From Bedellia somnulentella (Eukaryota > Arthropoda > Insecta > Lepidoptera > Bedelliidae): a stretch of DNA of 64,000 nt. Location: positions 14,867,970 to 14,931,969 of the forward strand of contig OY755186.1 in assembly GCA_963576735.1 (NCBI GenBank), written 5' to 3'. The translations under genes were made by a program, and so were the position numbers. How positions within the stretch are numbered: position 1 is the stretch's first letter; the number at the start of each line of letters is the position of its first letter. The notes beneath the pieces were generated by a model, which ran no database searches, was not told where the DNA came from, and was given only the letters and a program-made list of their open reading frames with translations. Of the stretch, positions 10,284 through 20,300 are shown piece after piece.

Positions 10284-10763
10284 AACATAGAGACACGTCA
10301 TAGAGACGAAACAGTTCAAAAATATCCCAGGGTGTCGATTTTAAAACTACTCCCTAGCCAGTGGATTCAAACTTGACCCGGTGCGATAGCTGGTGCTGTC
10401 TAAATCGGCAAGGTCCTCTGATTAATTGCAATGCAATCTAAATGCAGTCTTTTGTAATAGCTTGTCGTTCGGATTATTGTTGGACTCGTGATTCTAATCA
10501 GACCCAATATACTATCTTATAATAATTCAATCCCTGATTTTTGGTGAAGATACGATACAATTGAATCTCTAGAGTTAAGTAGAAATTAGCTTACTTCCAT
10601 CGTATCTTTCAAAAAGAATCTAAAGAGAGATAGTAACATATTAGGTGCTTGTGAAGTGTTTGTTGAAAACTTCCAAAAGTGAATAAAGTAGTGATGATCT
10701 CAAAGCTTTCGTAATCATCATCATGATGTCAGTCACAAGATAGATAGAATAGATAGATAAAAA
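10284..10763. other. Upstream region of the SCP exon
   Basis: About 480 bp 5' of the putative SCP start. It lacks recognisable transposon sequence, unlike most of the window, which fits a retained promoter region. I cannot place individual transcription-factor sites with confidence. Confidence 0.35.
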
Positions 10764-10850
10764 CCGTGGTAGCTCAGTGGGAGAACTACCGCATATCATG
10801 CAGGGGACGCAATTTAAAACCTTTGTCGGGCCTAAACTAATGTAAAATAA
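10764..10850 (+). repeat. tRNA-like SINE-B head fragment
   Basis: TGGTAGCTCAGTGGGAGAAC is an A-box-like head, followed by CCTTTGTCGGGCCTAAACTAATG, the SINE-B junction after the tRNA part. The rest of the element is missing. Confidence 0.55.
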
Positions 10851-10978
10851 AAAATAAAACATTTGTTCAAAATATCAATCTTTGTTTTTTGAACGTCAAA
10901 TTGTAACTTAATACTAAGTTTACTTCGGATTCGGAAGGCGTTTTGTTAGGAGAAGAAAAGATAAAAGATAAAAAAACT

Positions 10979-11037
10979 CTTACGTACACCCACGGGAAGA
11001 AACGGCGTAGTGCTGTTCTAAGCCGACACTACACAGC
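10979..11037 (-). repeat. SINE-A head fragment
   Basis: Minus-strand first 60 bp of SINE-A (TTACGTACACCCACGGGAAG ... GCCGACACTACACAGC). Confidence 0.8.
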
Positions 11038-11094
11038 TTTTCTCTGCACGTTTGAATTGCATAGCTCTTACACTTTGTATTAGTTACAGATTAA

Positions 11095-11225
11095 TTGTAC
11101 ATACATATGTACTCACAGCTATAAATCCCTAAAAGGAATGAGAAATTCTTCAGCCATTTTTGGAAGTTGAGTGGGAAAAGATAGCAAAGCAAAAGTTGTT
11201 GGTGATGGGACTCCAAACACATCAA
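11095..11225 (-). repeat. SINE-A 3' half
   Basis: Minus-strand SINE-A from the tail (ACATACATATGTACTCACAG) to GGTGATGGGACTCCAA. It ends before the head and is a separate insertion from 10979-11037. Confidence 0.8.
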
Positions 11226-11419
11226 AGCATCATTGTCAAAGCAAATGTAGCGTTGTTGGTGCGATCGAGTAGTAATATGTATGTAGACCAAAGGAGTATC
11301 TTAATGCTTCTTATCTTACCAAACATCTTCCGAATTTGACAAACTAAAAGTACCTGTAAAGAACTTTTGATGAAAAAAACCGCGTTTGAGTTGCTTTTAC
11401 ATATCCACGTCTTTAAATC

Positions 11420-11643
11420 CCAGGAAGAGGTAGCCAGAACTGCAGAGACAAAACGTTTGAAACCACCTTTGAATATTGGTTTAGGGAAAGGATTGTTAAA
11501 TATAATTTGTTGGTGAAAAGTTTGTTCGTTTCGGTTTCATGGCCTAACAGTCTCTTCAAAAGCCCCAACATCCTACGTCGCCTCTTACGACACCATCGGC
11601 AAGAAATGGGTTAGTGCTATTGTAAGCCGACACCACACAGCTA
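11420..11643 (-). repeat. SINE-A, diverged
   Basis: Minus-strand copy running from CCAGGAAGAGGTAGCCAGAA to CTAAGCCGAC-like GTAAGCCGACACCACACAGC. It is considerably diverged in the middle. Confidence 0.7.
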
Positions 11644-11787
11644 TTATAATAATATCGTTAAATATATAACTGCTCTATACTGCCATGTTCAATGTGCATA
11701 ATCAACAACAATATGTATTTAAAAACAATGTGATTAACTTTAAGTCTTTATTTTTATACTCGTATAATAGATATGTATAATTAATTG

Positions 11788-11910
11788 TGTAGTGTCGGCT
11801 TAGAATAGCACAGCCCCATTACCGCCCGTGGGTGTTTCTTAAGAGGAAATTAAGGGTATTGGGACTTTTTAAGTGATATTTGGGCGATGCGGTTGGAGAT
11901 CCATAAAAAT
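11788..11910 (+). repeat. SINE-A head half
   Basis: TGTGTAGTGTCGGCTTAGAA to GGGCGATGCGGTTGGAGATC, ending after the B-box-like site. The 3' half is missing. Confidence 0.8.
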
Positions 11911-12094
11911 AAAAACAATATAATCATTTATTTCGAAATAAAATGATAAATCTTTGATTTTTGAATGTCTAATTGTAACTTAATATAAAGTCAAAATAGG
12001 TATATATTCGAAATGTGTATTGTTCAAGACCCTAGTTTCATAGCTTTTCACTAGATGGCGCTGTACATTTTCTTCACTCCGGATGACATCTCGT

Positions 12095-13066
12095 CCCCGG
12101 TGAAGCCCGCCGAGCTGTCAGTGCCTTAAGAAAGCACTTCTCGACGGTCGTACAAGACGCCATGTCGCAAGTCGTTGTCGATGATTATCATCGCCAACGG
12201 CTTCCCGACGACATCAAGGGACTTGTCACCGCGAAAAACCGTGCCACTCGCGCATATGATTCTTTCCCCTCGCCCGAAAACCGCTCCCCCTGTGGGCTGC
12301 CAAGCGTATCCTTCGGGAGCGCCTGGTTGAACACAGAGGGGAGCGGTGGGATAAGTTCCTTGCTGATATCCGTCCGTCCCATAACGCCTACTGGGACATG
12401 GCGAGGGCGCTCAAGTCGGATGGTACCGATCTTGGTCTTCCTCCCCTTACACAATCGAACTGCTTACCACCGGCCTTCGAGAAACTTGAGAAGGTGGAGT
12501 GCCTGGCTGAGAGCCTGAAGAAGCAATGCTCTCCGAGCACTCAGCCATGTGACCCACTTCACATCGAGGCCGTTGACAAGTTAGTCAACGACCGCGCTTC
12601 ACTCCCTCTCCTTGATGATCTCGAACCGATCACCGAGGACGAGGTGAAAGACATCATTAAACACCTCAGACCCAGAAAGGCCCCGGGGCCCGATGGGCTG
12701 ACTAACAGGGTCCTTAAGATCCTACCACACCACATCATAACACTACTCACGAACATTCTCAACACAGCACTCATACACGGTATCTTTCCAGAGTCCTGGA
12801 AGGATGCCGATGTGATAGGCATATTCAAAGTAGGTAAGGTACGCACCGATCCTACGAGGTATAGGCATATCAGCCTAATCAGTTCGTTAGGTAAGATCTA
12901 TGAGCGACTATTCCTCGCTAGGATCAAACACTTCTTGCACACTAGCGGCATTCAGATACACGAACAGTTCGGATTCAGATCACAACACTCATGCGTCCAA
13001 CAAGCACATCGCTTTACCGAGCATGTGCTTGATGGATTCAATGACACATACCCCAAACAATTTTTA
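12095..13066 (+). pseudogene. Jockey-like LINE fragment (linker and RT start)
   Basis: Fragment of a jockey-clade RT polyprotein with higher GC than its surroundings. It opens in one frame (ARRAVSALRKHF ... NRATRAYDSFPSPE), shifts frame near 12288, then continues LREDLVE-like ERWDKFLADIRPSHNAYW into the RT N-terminus: EVKDIIKHLRPRKAPGPDGL, ESWKDADVIGIFKVGK, YRHISLISSLGKIYERL, HEQFGFRSQHS. It stops at NDTYPKQ before the catalytic motif, so both ends are truncated. The canonical YRPISL is changed to YRHISL. It is inactive because of the frameshift and the missing palm. Confidence 0.85.
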
Positions 13067-13594
13067 TATGCCATTCCGTACTTGTGCGATAATGTTTTGT
13101 ATTAACTAAATTCAACTTTATTGTGTTGAAAAAAGAGGTGGTGACTGCAATTTCGTCATGTAAAGAAAAAAGTTCAAAGGTGATGAGGAGTTCATTACAG
13201 GTTCTTCTGACAAGAATGCACCAGCCCAATCTGAAGTAGAGTGAGTTTTAAACTTAATAAAATAAATACAAAATCCGAATTGTGTTATCGACGTTTTAAC
13301 ATTTTTAATTTATGTTCAAGGATCTGGTGAAACAACACTATCTCACTGAAGCGCTGTAATACTGTTGCTTTTTAAATTATATGTATTAATTATATTTCTT
13401 AAACTTATATGTGTATTTTATTTAGGTATTTGTATTGCTTGTATATATAAAAGTATGTAGTTTTATATGTATGTGTGTTCATATTCGTTAAATATGTATA
13501 TTATTTTGTATAATTAATATTTATGTTATTGTTTATTATTTCAATTAAATAAGTTAGTTTTAAAGTAAGCTTGTTTTGTGCATCTACCCAAATA

Positions 13595-13745
13595 ACTAAT
13601 TTACCGATCTCACCTTCCAAAGGTTGTCTGGAAGAGATCGCTTTTAGCGATAAGACCGCCAATTGTAACTCACTGTAGACTGTATGATAATTTCTTTTGT
13701 AAATTTGTGTTTGATGTGCAATAAAGAGTTATTCTATTCTATTCT
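13595..13745 (+). mobile_element. LINE 3' end, RTE-like
   Basis: CACCTTCCAAAGGTTGTCTG, GAAGAGATCGCTTTTAGCGA, TAAGACCGCC and GTGCAATAAAGAGTTATTCT followed by ATTCT repeats. From memory this is the usual 3' end of lepidopteran RTE-type LINEs, with an AATAAA signal and a short tandem tail. It includes no coding sequence. Confidence 0.6.
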
Positions 13746-13747
13746 AA

Positions 13748-13970
13748 TTAAACCTTAAAAGGGGTAGCTAAAACTTTAGAATAAAAATTCCTACGCCACT
13801 TCTGGAAGTTAAGTTAGGAAAAGGTTTTAATATAAAGGTTCTTTGTGATGGGTCACCTGCCGCACCCCCAAAAAATACTTAAAAAGCCCCGAAACCCTTG
13901 GTCACCTTTTACAATCACCTACAAGCAGAAATAAGCAAGTGCTATCCTAAGCTGACACTGCACAGCATTG
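13748..13970 (-). repeat. SINE-A, diverged full-length
   Basis: Minus strand from CTTAAAAGGGGTAGCTAAAA to CCTAAGCTGACACTGCACAGC, inserted right after the ATTCT tail of the RTE-like 3' end. Confidence 0.75.
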
Positions 13971-14351
13971 ATATCATTAGCGTATTAAAATTTATTTGAG
14001 CAAGTTGAGTGACGACTCTGGTGAAATAAATGTGGCGAACACGATTAAATTAAAGTAAAAAGTTGGGCCATTTGTGACAGATTATGACATTATTTTATTG
14101 ATTATTGTTCATTATTTGACGTTCCGTTAAAGCCGAGCCGAGCCGAGACCGAGAAACCATAACAAAGATTTGTTTAAAATATTTTCACATTCTCTTCGTA
14201 AGAAAATAAGGCATTACTATTCGATAATATTTATCATATAATAAGATTGTTTAACAAATTAAGTCGGCAAGAACCAAGTCAGTAGATATAAGTAAACTTA
14301 AAGAGAAAGTCAATACAATTATTTACATGAAAACTAGTAAAAGTGCTTAAA

Positions 14352-15296
14352 ATGTTACCTAAACTAATATTTTTGTCTATATCAGTCATCTTAGTAACTA
14401 TTCGTAAGTATTTTGTACATCAAATATCATGCTATCATTTATTAACGGTTGTTAACCTGAACTGTGATTAAATTTCAGATATGACAGTTGTCTATTCATT
14501 GGAAGAAGAGATAGTAAAAGAAAATGAAGATTTAGAACCTAACGACATACCAAATGTAGATGAGTCGGAATCACTTCTATCCAATGTTGTGTCTGATGTG
14601 AATAAGACTTTAACCAGTATATATAACCATGTCACCTCTGCTAATGTTTCATTAGAAAATGGTACTCAGCAAGTTAATGAAACACGAAAACTTGTGAAAT
14701 GTAAAGAAATATTATATGAAGGTGTAGAACCAACCGTTGAAATCATCAATGGGAGTCAATTGGCCAAGTTATTACAGGTTAAACCTGATATAGCAAGCAG
14801 AGATGTAGAAGCAGATTGTGTCCTAGTCCTATTTTATGCAAGAGCTTGTCCTTTTAGTGCACATGCTGCTCCACACTTCAATGCATTGGCAAGGTCATAT
14901 CCTGATGTGAAACTAGTGGCACTAGATGCTTTGAAATATCATGGTATTAATGCGCAATATGGGATAGTTGGGGTTCCAACTTTAAAAATGTTTCACAATG
15001 GCCGCCCAGTAGGAAAGTTTAATGGTACAGAGTACAACATTTATTCCTTCAGTAAATTCCTGCATGCTATTACTGGGCTGGATCCGAAGGAACTGTTGGT
15101 GACATCAGTTGATTTCCAAGGGCCAGTGTCAAGTGTGGCAGAGAAAGATACTGATTACTTCTTAGTGCTCTCATGGGTATTTATCATAGTGTGTGCAATA
15201 TATTACTTTACTCAGTCGAAATGGTGGAAGATGATAGTTGAAATGGTGCAGAATAATTGGCGGGAGTCTGAAGCGCAGCATGAACACATTGATTAA
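14352..15296 (+). CDS. TXNDC15: TXNDC15-like ER thioredoxin-domain protein
   Basis: Two coding exons, 14352-14403 and 14479-15296, with a 75-bp GT-AG intron (donor GTAAGT, acceptor TTTCAG); the codon CAT spans the junction. Product 289 aa. Residues 1-18 (MLPKLIFLSISVILVTIH) form a hydrophobic signal peptide that the second exon alone would miss. A lumenal acidic, N-glycosylation-rich stretch follows (NKT, NVS, NGT, NET, NGS), then a thioredoxin fold at about 110-225 with VLVLFYARACPFS (active-site position CPFS, about 141-144, so only the first cysteine of CxxC), the cis-proline GVPT, one membrane helix at about 244-263 (YFLVLSWVFIIVCAIYYFTQ) and a short basic then acidic cytosolic tail. The order and the lone-Cys CxxS site match metazoan TXNDC15, an ER/ciliary-pathway membrane protein. 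Length is near the usual; it is intact. Confidence 0.93.
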
Positions 15297-15312
15297 AAGG
15301 AATAGGTTAAAT

Positions 15313-15318
15313 AATAAA
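15313..15318 (+). terminator. Polyadenylation signal of the TXNDC15-like gene
   Basis: AATAAA 17 bp after the stop codon, followed by a T-rich stretch at about 15340-15347. It would give a very short 3' UTR ending before the MITE at 15406. Confidence 0.65.
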
Positions 15319-15403
15319 AGTTGATTTATAAACAAATGTTTTTTATTCCATTCTATAACAAAATGCTAGCTGTTTTTAACACTGCTTTAAATATATATTT
15401 GCA

Positions 15404-15796
15404 TATATCGTCTGCTTACTGGTAAAATGTGGTAAATACATATTTTGTTAAACGGAGATATAGGGTTTTCAAAGTTTAAGTATTTTTTTACTAACATCTA
15501 AATAAGATTTTGCAGAAATTTATTAAATAAATTATTGGAAATTTAACGTTCTTGTTTGCGGTAGCATATTAGAGGCCATTTTCTTATAAATATTGTGGAA
15601 AAAAAATATTAATTTTAGCATGGGTGTGCACTTATCATATTTGACCTGTAATTGAGAAATGACCTGTAATTAACAGTCCTATCATTTATTGCGTTTTTCC
15701 AGTAGAAAGAGCGCCAAAAATTACATATAAATGCATTATTAACTTTTTTTTGTAAAAAACGCATTTACTACATTTTACCAGTAAGCAGACGATATA
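15404..15796. mobile_element. TA-flanked MITE (Tc1/mariner-like)
   Basis: A 389-bp element (15406-15794) with inverted ends of about 33 bp, TATCGTCTGCTTACTGGTAA at the left and its near-exact complement at the right, flanked by TA on both sides. There is no coding capacity. It sits about 90 bp past the TXNDC15-like polyadenylation signal. Confidence 0.8.
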
Positions 15797-16204
15797 CACA
15801 ATTATGGTTTCATATACTTGTAACAATATAAAATTAATTCTAGGACATCCTATTTTTTTTCAGTGAGTCCTAATTTTTCCATGTATCTACTATTTAGTAG
15901 ACATATCTACCTACCTATGGATTGGATTCAGGGTTCTGAATATAGTTTGAGCCTTTGGAGTCTTCATTGTAAGGTTCATTTATCAAAGTAATTAAACCAT
16001 GTATACTGAGTCATGGAAAAGTATGTTCTTATAAAAATGTTTGCTCACTCCCCATAGTGGTGTTGGTGCACAGCTGAAAGTGAGTAGCTAAAAAATTATG
16101 TAGATGATGTGCAAAAGAATTATAACCCTGCGAGAATCTACAGTTAATCAATATTGGATGAATATGACGATTTAATTCTTATTGTCCTGTAATAAATATT
16201 TTGC
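15797..16204. other. Spacer, nothing recognised
   Basis: About 400 bp of AT-rich DNA between the MITE and a SINE-A nest, with no recognisable feature. Confidence 0.45.
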
Positions 16205-16560
16205 GGCGTAGTGTGGGTGTGTGGGCGACTAAGGGTTATTGGAGAGTTTAAGTTTGCTGTGTAGCGTCGGCTTAGAATAGCACTACCCCATTTCTTCCGG
16301 TGGGTGTATGTAAGAGGCAACTAACGGTATTGGGGGCTTTTAGGGGATTTTTGGGCGATGCGGTTGGAGACCCATCACTAATAACCTTTATTTTACCATC
16401 TTTTCCCCCCACAACTTTCCAAAAGAGGCTGAAGAATTTCTAATTCCTTAGCTCTGGCTACCCCTTTTAGGGATTTATAGCCGTGAGTATATGTATTTAA
16501 GTTTAGTGATTGTTGGGTGATATGGCTAGACGTATCACCAATCATCCTTTATTTTATAAT
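16205..16560 (+). repeat. Old SINE-A split by a younger SINE-A
   Basis: The outer copy is in two pieces, 16205-16253 (GTGGGCGACTAAGGGTTATT) and 16498-16560 (GTTGGGTGATATGGCTAGAC). The inner copy at 16254-16497 is nearly full-length (GTGTAGCGTCGGCTTAGAAT to GCCGTGAGTATATGTATT). A TTTAAGTTT direct repeat flanks the inner copy and is its likely target-site duplication. Confidence 0.8.
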
Positions 16561-16632
16561 ATTTTAACTACATATGCTATCTACATTTATTAATAGTTAA
16601 ATGAAAGAAGAATTTCGCACTAGTAGCTGCTT

Positions 16633-16776
16633 GACATTATAGCTCAATTGGCAGAACGACGGAGGCATATACCCGGAGGTTGCAGGTTCGATCCCCGCTA
16701 GTGTTGAAAATTTTCTTTCCTTTATTTATTAGTAATAATCTCACATGAGGTTATCATGAACAAAAACATTCAAATT
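16633..16776 (+). repeat. SINE-C copy
   Basis: tRNA-like head (TAGCTCAATTGGCAGAACG, box B GGTTCGATCCCC) followed by the SINE-C tail CCTTTATTTATTAGTAATAA and CATGAACAAAAACATTC. A change in the D arm (GAAC for GAGC) makes a functional tRNA unlikely. Confidence 0.75.
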
Positions 16777-16794
16777 ATCTACATATAAGCATAC

Positions 16795-16917
16795 ATCCAC
16801 GACCTGGACAGGTTTGATCCAGGGTGGTGGTGTACAGCCTCAGACAGAGATGTGTGGGCTCAAAATTGTGAGGCCTTTGCCCAGCAGTGGGGAATGAATT
16901 AGGCTATAATAATAAAG
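16795..16917 (+). mobile_element. LINE 3' end fragment
   Basis: TGTACAGCCTCAGACAGAG ... GAGGCCTTTGCCCAGCAGTG, a 3' UTR end that I remember from many lepidopteran LINEs, ending in a short ATAATAATAA tail. No coding sequence is kept. Confidence 0.55.
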
Positions 16918-17309
16918 CATACATACTCTACTCACTATTATAAATCTCAAAACAGAGTACCCACAGCTTCAGAATTGGAAGAGGAGAAGGGAAAAGACAT
17001 TAGATTATGATTTACAATTTTTTTTCCCTGAGTCTTGCATGACTTTGCCAATTTCCCAATACAGGTAAAGGTTTATTTTTTTGAATTAATAAAGGAATAG
17101 CGAATAATCACTCCAATTATATTTTTTAAATTCTCTGGCTCTTTGTGAATCTCTTACTTATTACTTAATTAATTAACCAACTACACCAGAATGTAATGCA
17201 CCATATTATTATCATATAAACTTATAGTTTACTTAACAATTTAAATATAAAATATATTGTTCAAAATAGATAACAGAAAAAAAGATGATTCCAAATCTAA
17301 AGTTAACAC
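16918..17309. other. 3' flank of GRHPR with a decayed SINE-A
   Basis: A weak minus-strand SINE-A resemblance lies at 16925-17010 (ATAAATCTC ... GGGAAAAGAC). The rest is AT-rich and should include the GRHPR 3' UTR; AATAAA on the minus strand at 17072-17077 would give a UTR of about 230 bp. I am not sure which signal is used. Confidence 0.4.
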
Positions 17310-20300
17310 TTAAAGAAGTTCAGCAGGCATTTTGCTTCCTCGGAGAGCAGCTAAAATATTATTAGCAGTAAGATTGCTCATAACGTTTCTAGTTTCTACA
17401 GTAGCACTCCCAATATGAGGTAAAATAACGCAGTTTTTCATTTTAAAAAGTGGACTATCTAATGGCAAAGGTTCTGGTGTTGTCACATCGAGACCAGCCA
17501 TTCCTATAGTTCCATTTTGCAACGCTTCTATCAACGCATCTTGGTCGACCACACCTCCACGACTCGTGTTCACAAATACAGCTGTAGGCTTCATCATTTC
17601 AAAGGCTTTTTTGTTGAATAATTCATGCGTTTCAGGCGCATAGGCAACAGCACAGATGACAAAATCACTGTCTCTTAACAACTCATCAAGTGAAACTTTG
17701 ATAGCACCAAATTGCTCAGCTTCGGGCCTGACTGATCTGTTGGTGTATAGAATTTGTTTGGTGTTAAAGGCTTTGACTCTTTGGGCTATGGCTTGTGCGA
17801 TTCTGCCGAAGCCGACGATGCCGACCGTTGCTCCTGATAGGCCTGGTCCTGTCATCCAAGTAGGGGCCCAAGAGACCCAGCCCCCAGTTTTGGCCTCATG
17901 TATTGCTTCTGGCAAGCGGCGGGCAGTGCACAGGAGAAGAGCTACCTGAAATGTGAATTATTCAATCAACTAAAAAAGTAGGTAGTTGAAAATTTGTCTT
18001 GATAAATTGAATGAAAAATATTATTTCTTGTTATGATAAAGTTGTAACAACTGATTCCCAAAAACTTTTTCTTGTTACAATATTAATTCTACATCTCCTC
18101 CTAAATAGATGCATGAGAGAGCTTACTTCTTGCTATATTTTTTTATTATATTAGAAAAGACACATTGGTCAAGGCTGACTTGGGATATGAACCCAAGCCT
18201 CTCTGCATGGTAGGCAGTGGTTCTATCCACTGAGCCATTATGGTTGTAATCACATTAAAAATTTATAAAATTGTTAGGATATGTGGGGTGAAACAGTAAG
18301 TAGGTCTTACACCAGCAATGTCTCTTGTCTTAAGTCATATTTGTGGTTTATTCATCAATGTTGTTAATGGTGAAGTCATAACCCTCATAACTATTATTTT
18401 CAACAGCATATTGAGAACTGGGTATTTTCCGAACATCTGGAAAGGGTCCCAAATAACAATGGTACTCAAGGCAGGCAAACCCCCACATCTTACGTCTTCC
18501 TACCGACCATTCAGTCTGCTACCAGTCCTCTCAAAAGTCTTCGAGAAGGTACTCTCTGTGCGGTTAAAAACTTGTATGGCACATAAGAAACTAATCCCAG
18601 AACATCAATTCGGATTCAGAAGCAATCATTCAACAGTGGAACAAGTACACAGAGTTTGTGAAGAAGTGAGAAATGCACTGGAAAAACAGCTTTATTGCTG
18701 TGGCGTATTTCTGGATGTGCAACAGGCGTTTGATAAAGTTTGGTATAATGGCCTACTATTTAAAATCAAGAAGACCCTACCTCATAATATTTTTCTGCTA
18801 CTGAAATCATACATTGAACACAGGTCATTTTATGTTAAAATAAACGATTCTGTTTCCGACATGTATGATATACAAGCGGGGGTACCACAAGGATCAGTCC
18901 TAGGGCCGACATAATATATTATTTACACCAGTGATGTTCCTGTGTCAGAAACAGTGATGACTGCAACGTTTGCAGATGATACTGCTGTACTAGCTTCAAG
19001 TGATAGCCCAGAGCAAGCTTCAGCGACTTTGCAAACACATCTTAACAAGATACATGATTGGATGAAGAGTTGGAGGATCAAGGCTAGTGCCGCTAAATCC
19101 AATCATATCACTTTCACCCTAAGAGGGAAAGATTGTCCGGGGGTCAAATTTGGAAATGAGCACTTACCACACACAGATTCTGTAAAGTACCTAGGTTTTC
19201 GCCTTGACCGGAGGCGAACCTGCAAAACACACATCCAGAAAAAACGGGATGAGTTGAACTACCGTTTTAGATCTTTACAATGGCTGCTCGACCCGTAGTC
19301 AAGACTGTCACTTAACAATAAATTGCTTATTTATAAATCCATACTAAAACCTGTTTGGACATATGGTATACAGTTGTGGGGTACGGCAAAAAACAGCAAT
19401 GTTGAAATACTGCAAAGATTCCAAAATAACGCACTGAGGACCATAGCAAGAGCTCCCTGGTTTACAAAAACTGAGGAAATACATACATACTTAGAAATTC
19501 CTACCGTGAAAGAGGAAGTCAAGCACCTTACAAAAGCCTACAGAGACAGGATTAAAAATCATGAAAATGAATTGGCGCGGTCACTAACACAGCCAGAAAT
19601 GACGCGACGCCTGAAACGAAGCCACATCTGGGATAATATATAGTCAAAGTTAAATAAAATATAATATCAATGAAGGACAGTCAATCAATGGATAGGCCAG
19701 TCCTGAAAGCCACGATACAGTTAAAAAAAACTGCTTATAGTCCAACGACTGATCGCATGTTGGAAAGGAACAAAATAACAAAAAAAAAAGAGAATGGTGA
19801 CGGAAAACATTGCGTGGTAACCCATGTAGTTGCATGTTTTCATGGCTGCAAAACATGCCCATATCACTTGCATGCACACTTGGAGAAAAGCTTAAGAAAT
19901 ACAACATATAAGGATTCAAAGTATGAGAACTTCTGCAATGCCCTTATGATGTGCATATGACATGAACAATGACTAGCTATGTTCCGCAGTGAATATTGTG
20001 GCTCAAATATAAGGATGGAAACTTACAGTTAATTCAGCCGTAGCATCAGTCAACACATTAGGAGTATAACCAATCTTGATGTTCCTCTTCTTACACTCGG
20101 GAACATCAATGTGATCATAGCCGACTGATATAGTGGCCACCACCTTCAAACTTGGCCCAGCCTTGTCCAGGAGCTCCTTATCTATTTTGTCAGATAATGT
20201 GCAATACAAGGCATTTACTCCTTGCACATTTTTCAGGAGCTCATCTCGAGGTGCTGGAGCTCCTTCTCTCCAGGTTGTTACTTCACATCTGGAATATTAG

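Noticed and set aside
12188..12454. 88-aa minus-strand ORF and 95-aa ORF at 12559-12846.
   Set aside because: They are reverse-strand shadows of the jockey-like RT fragment.
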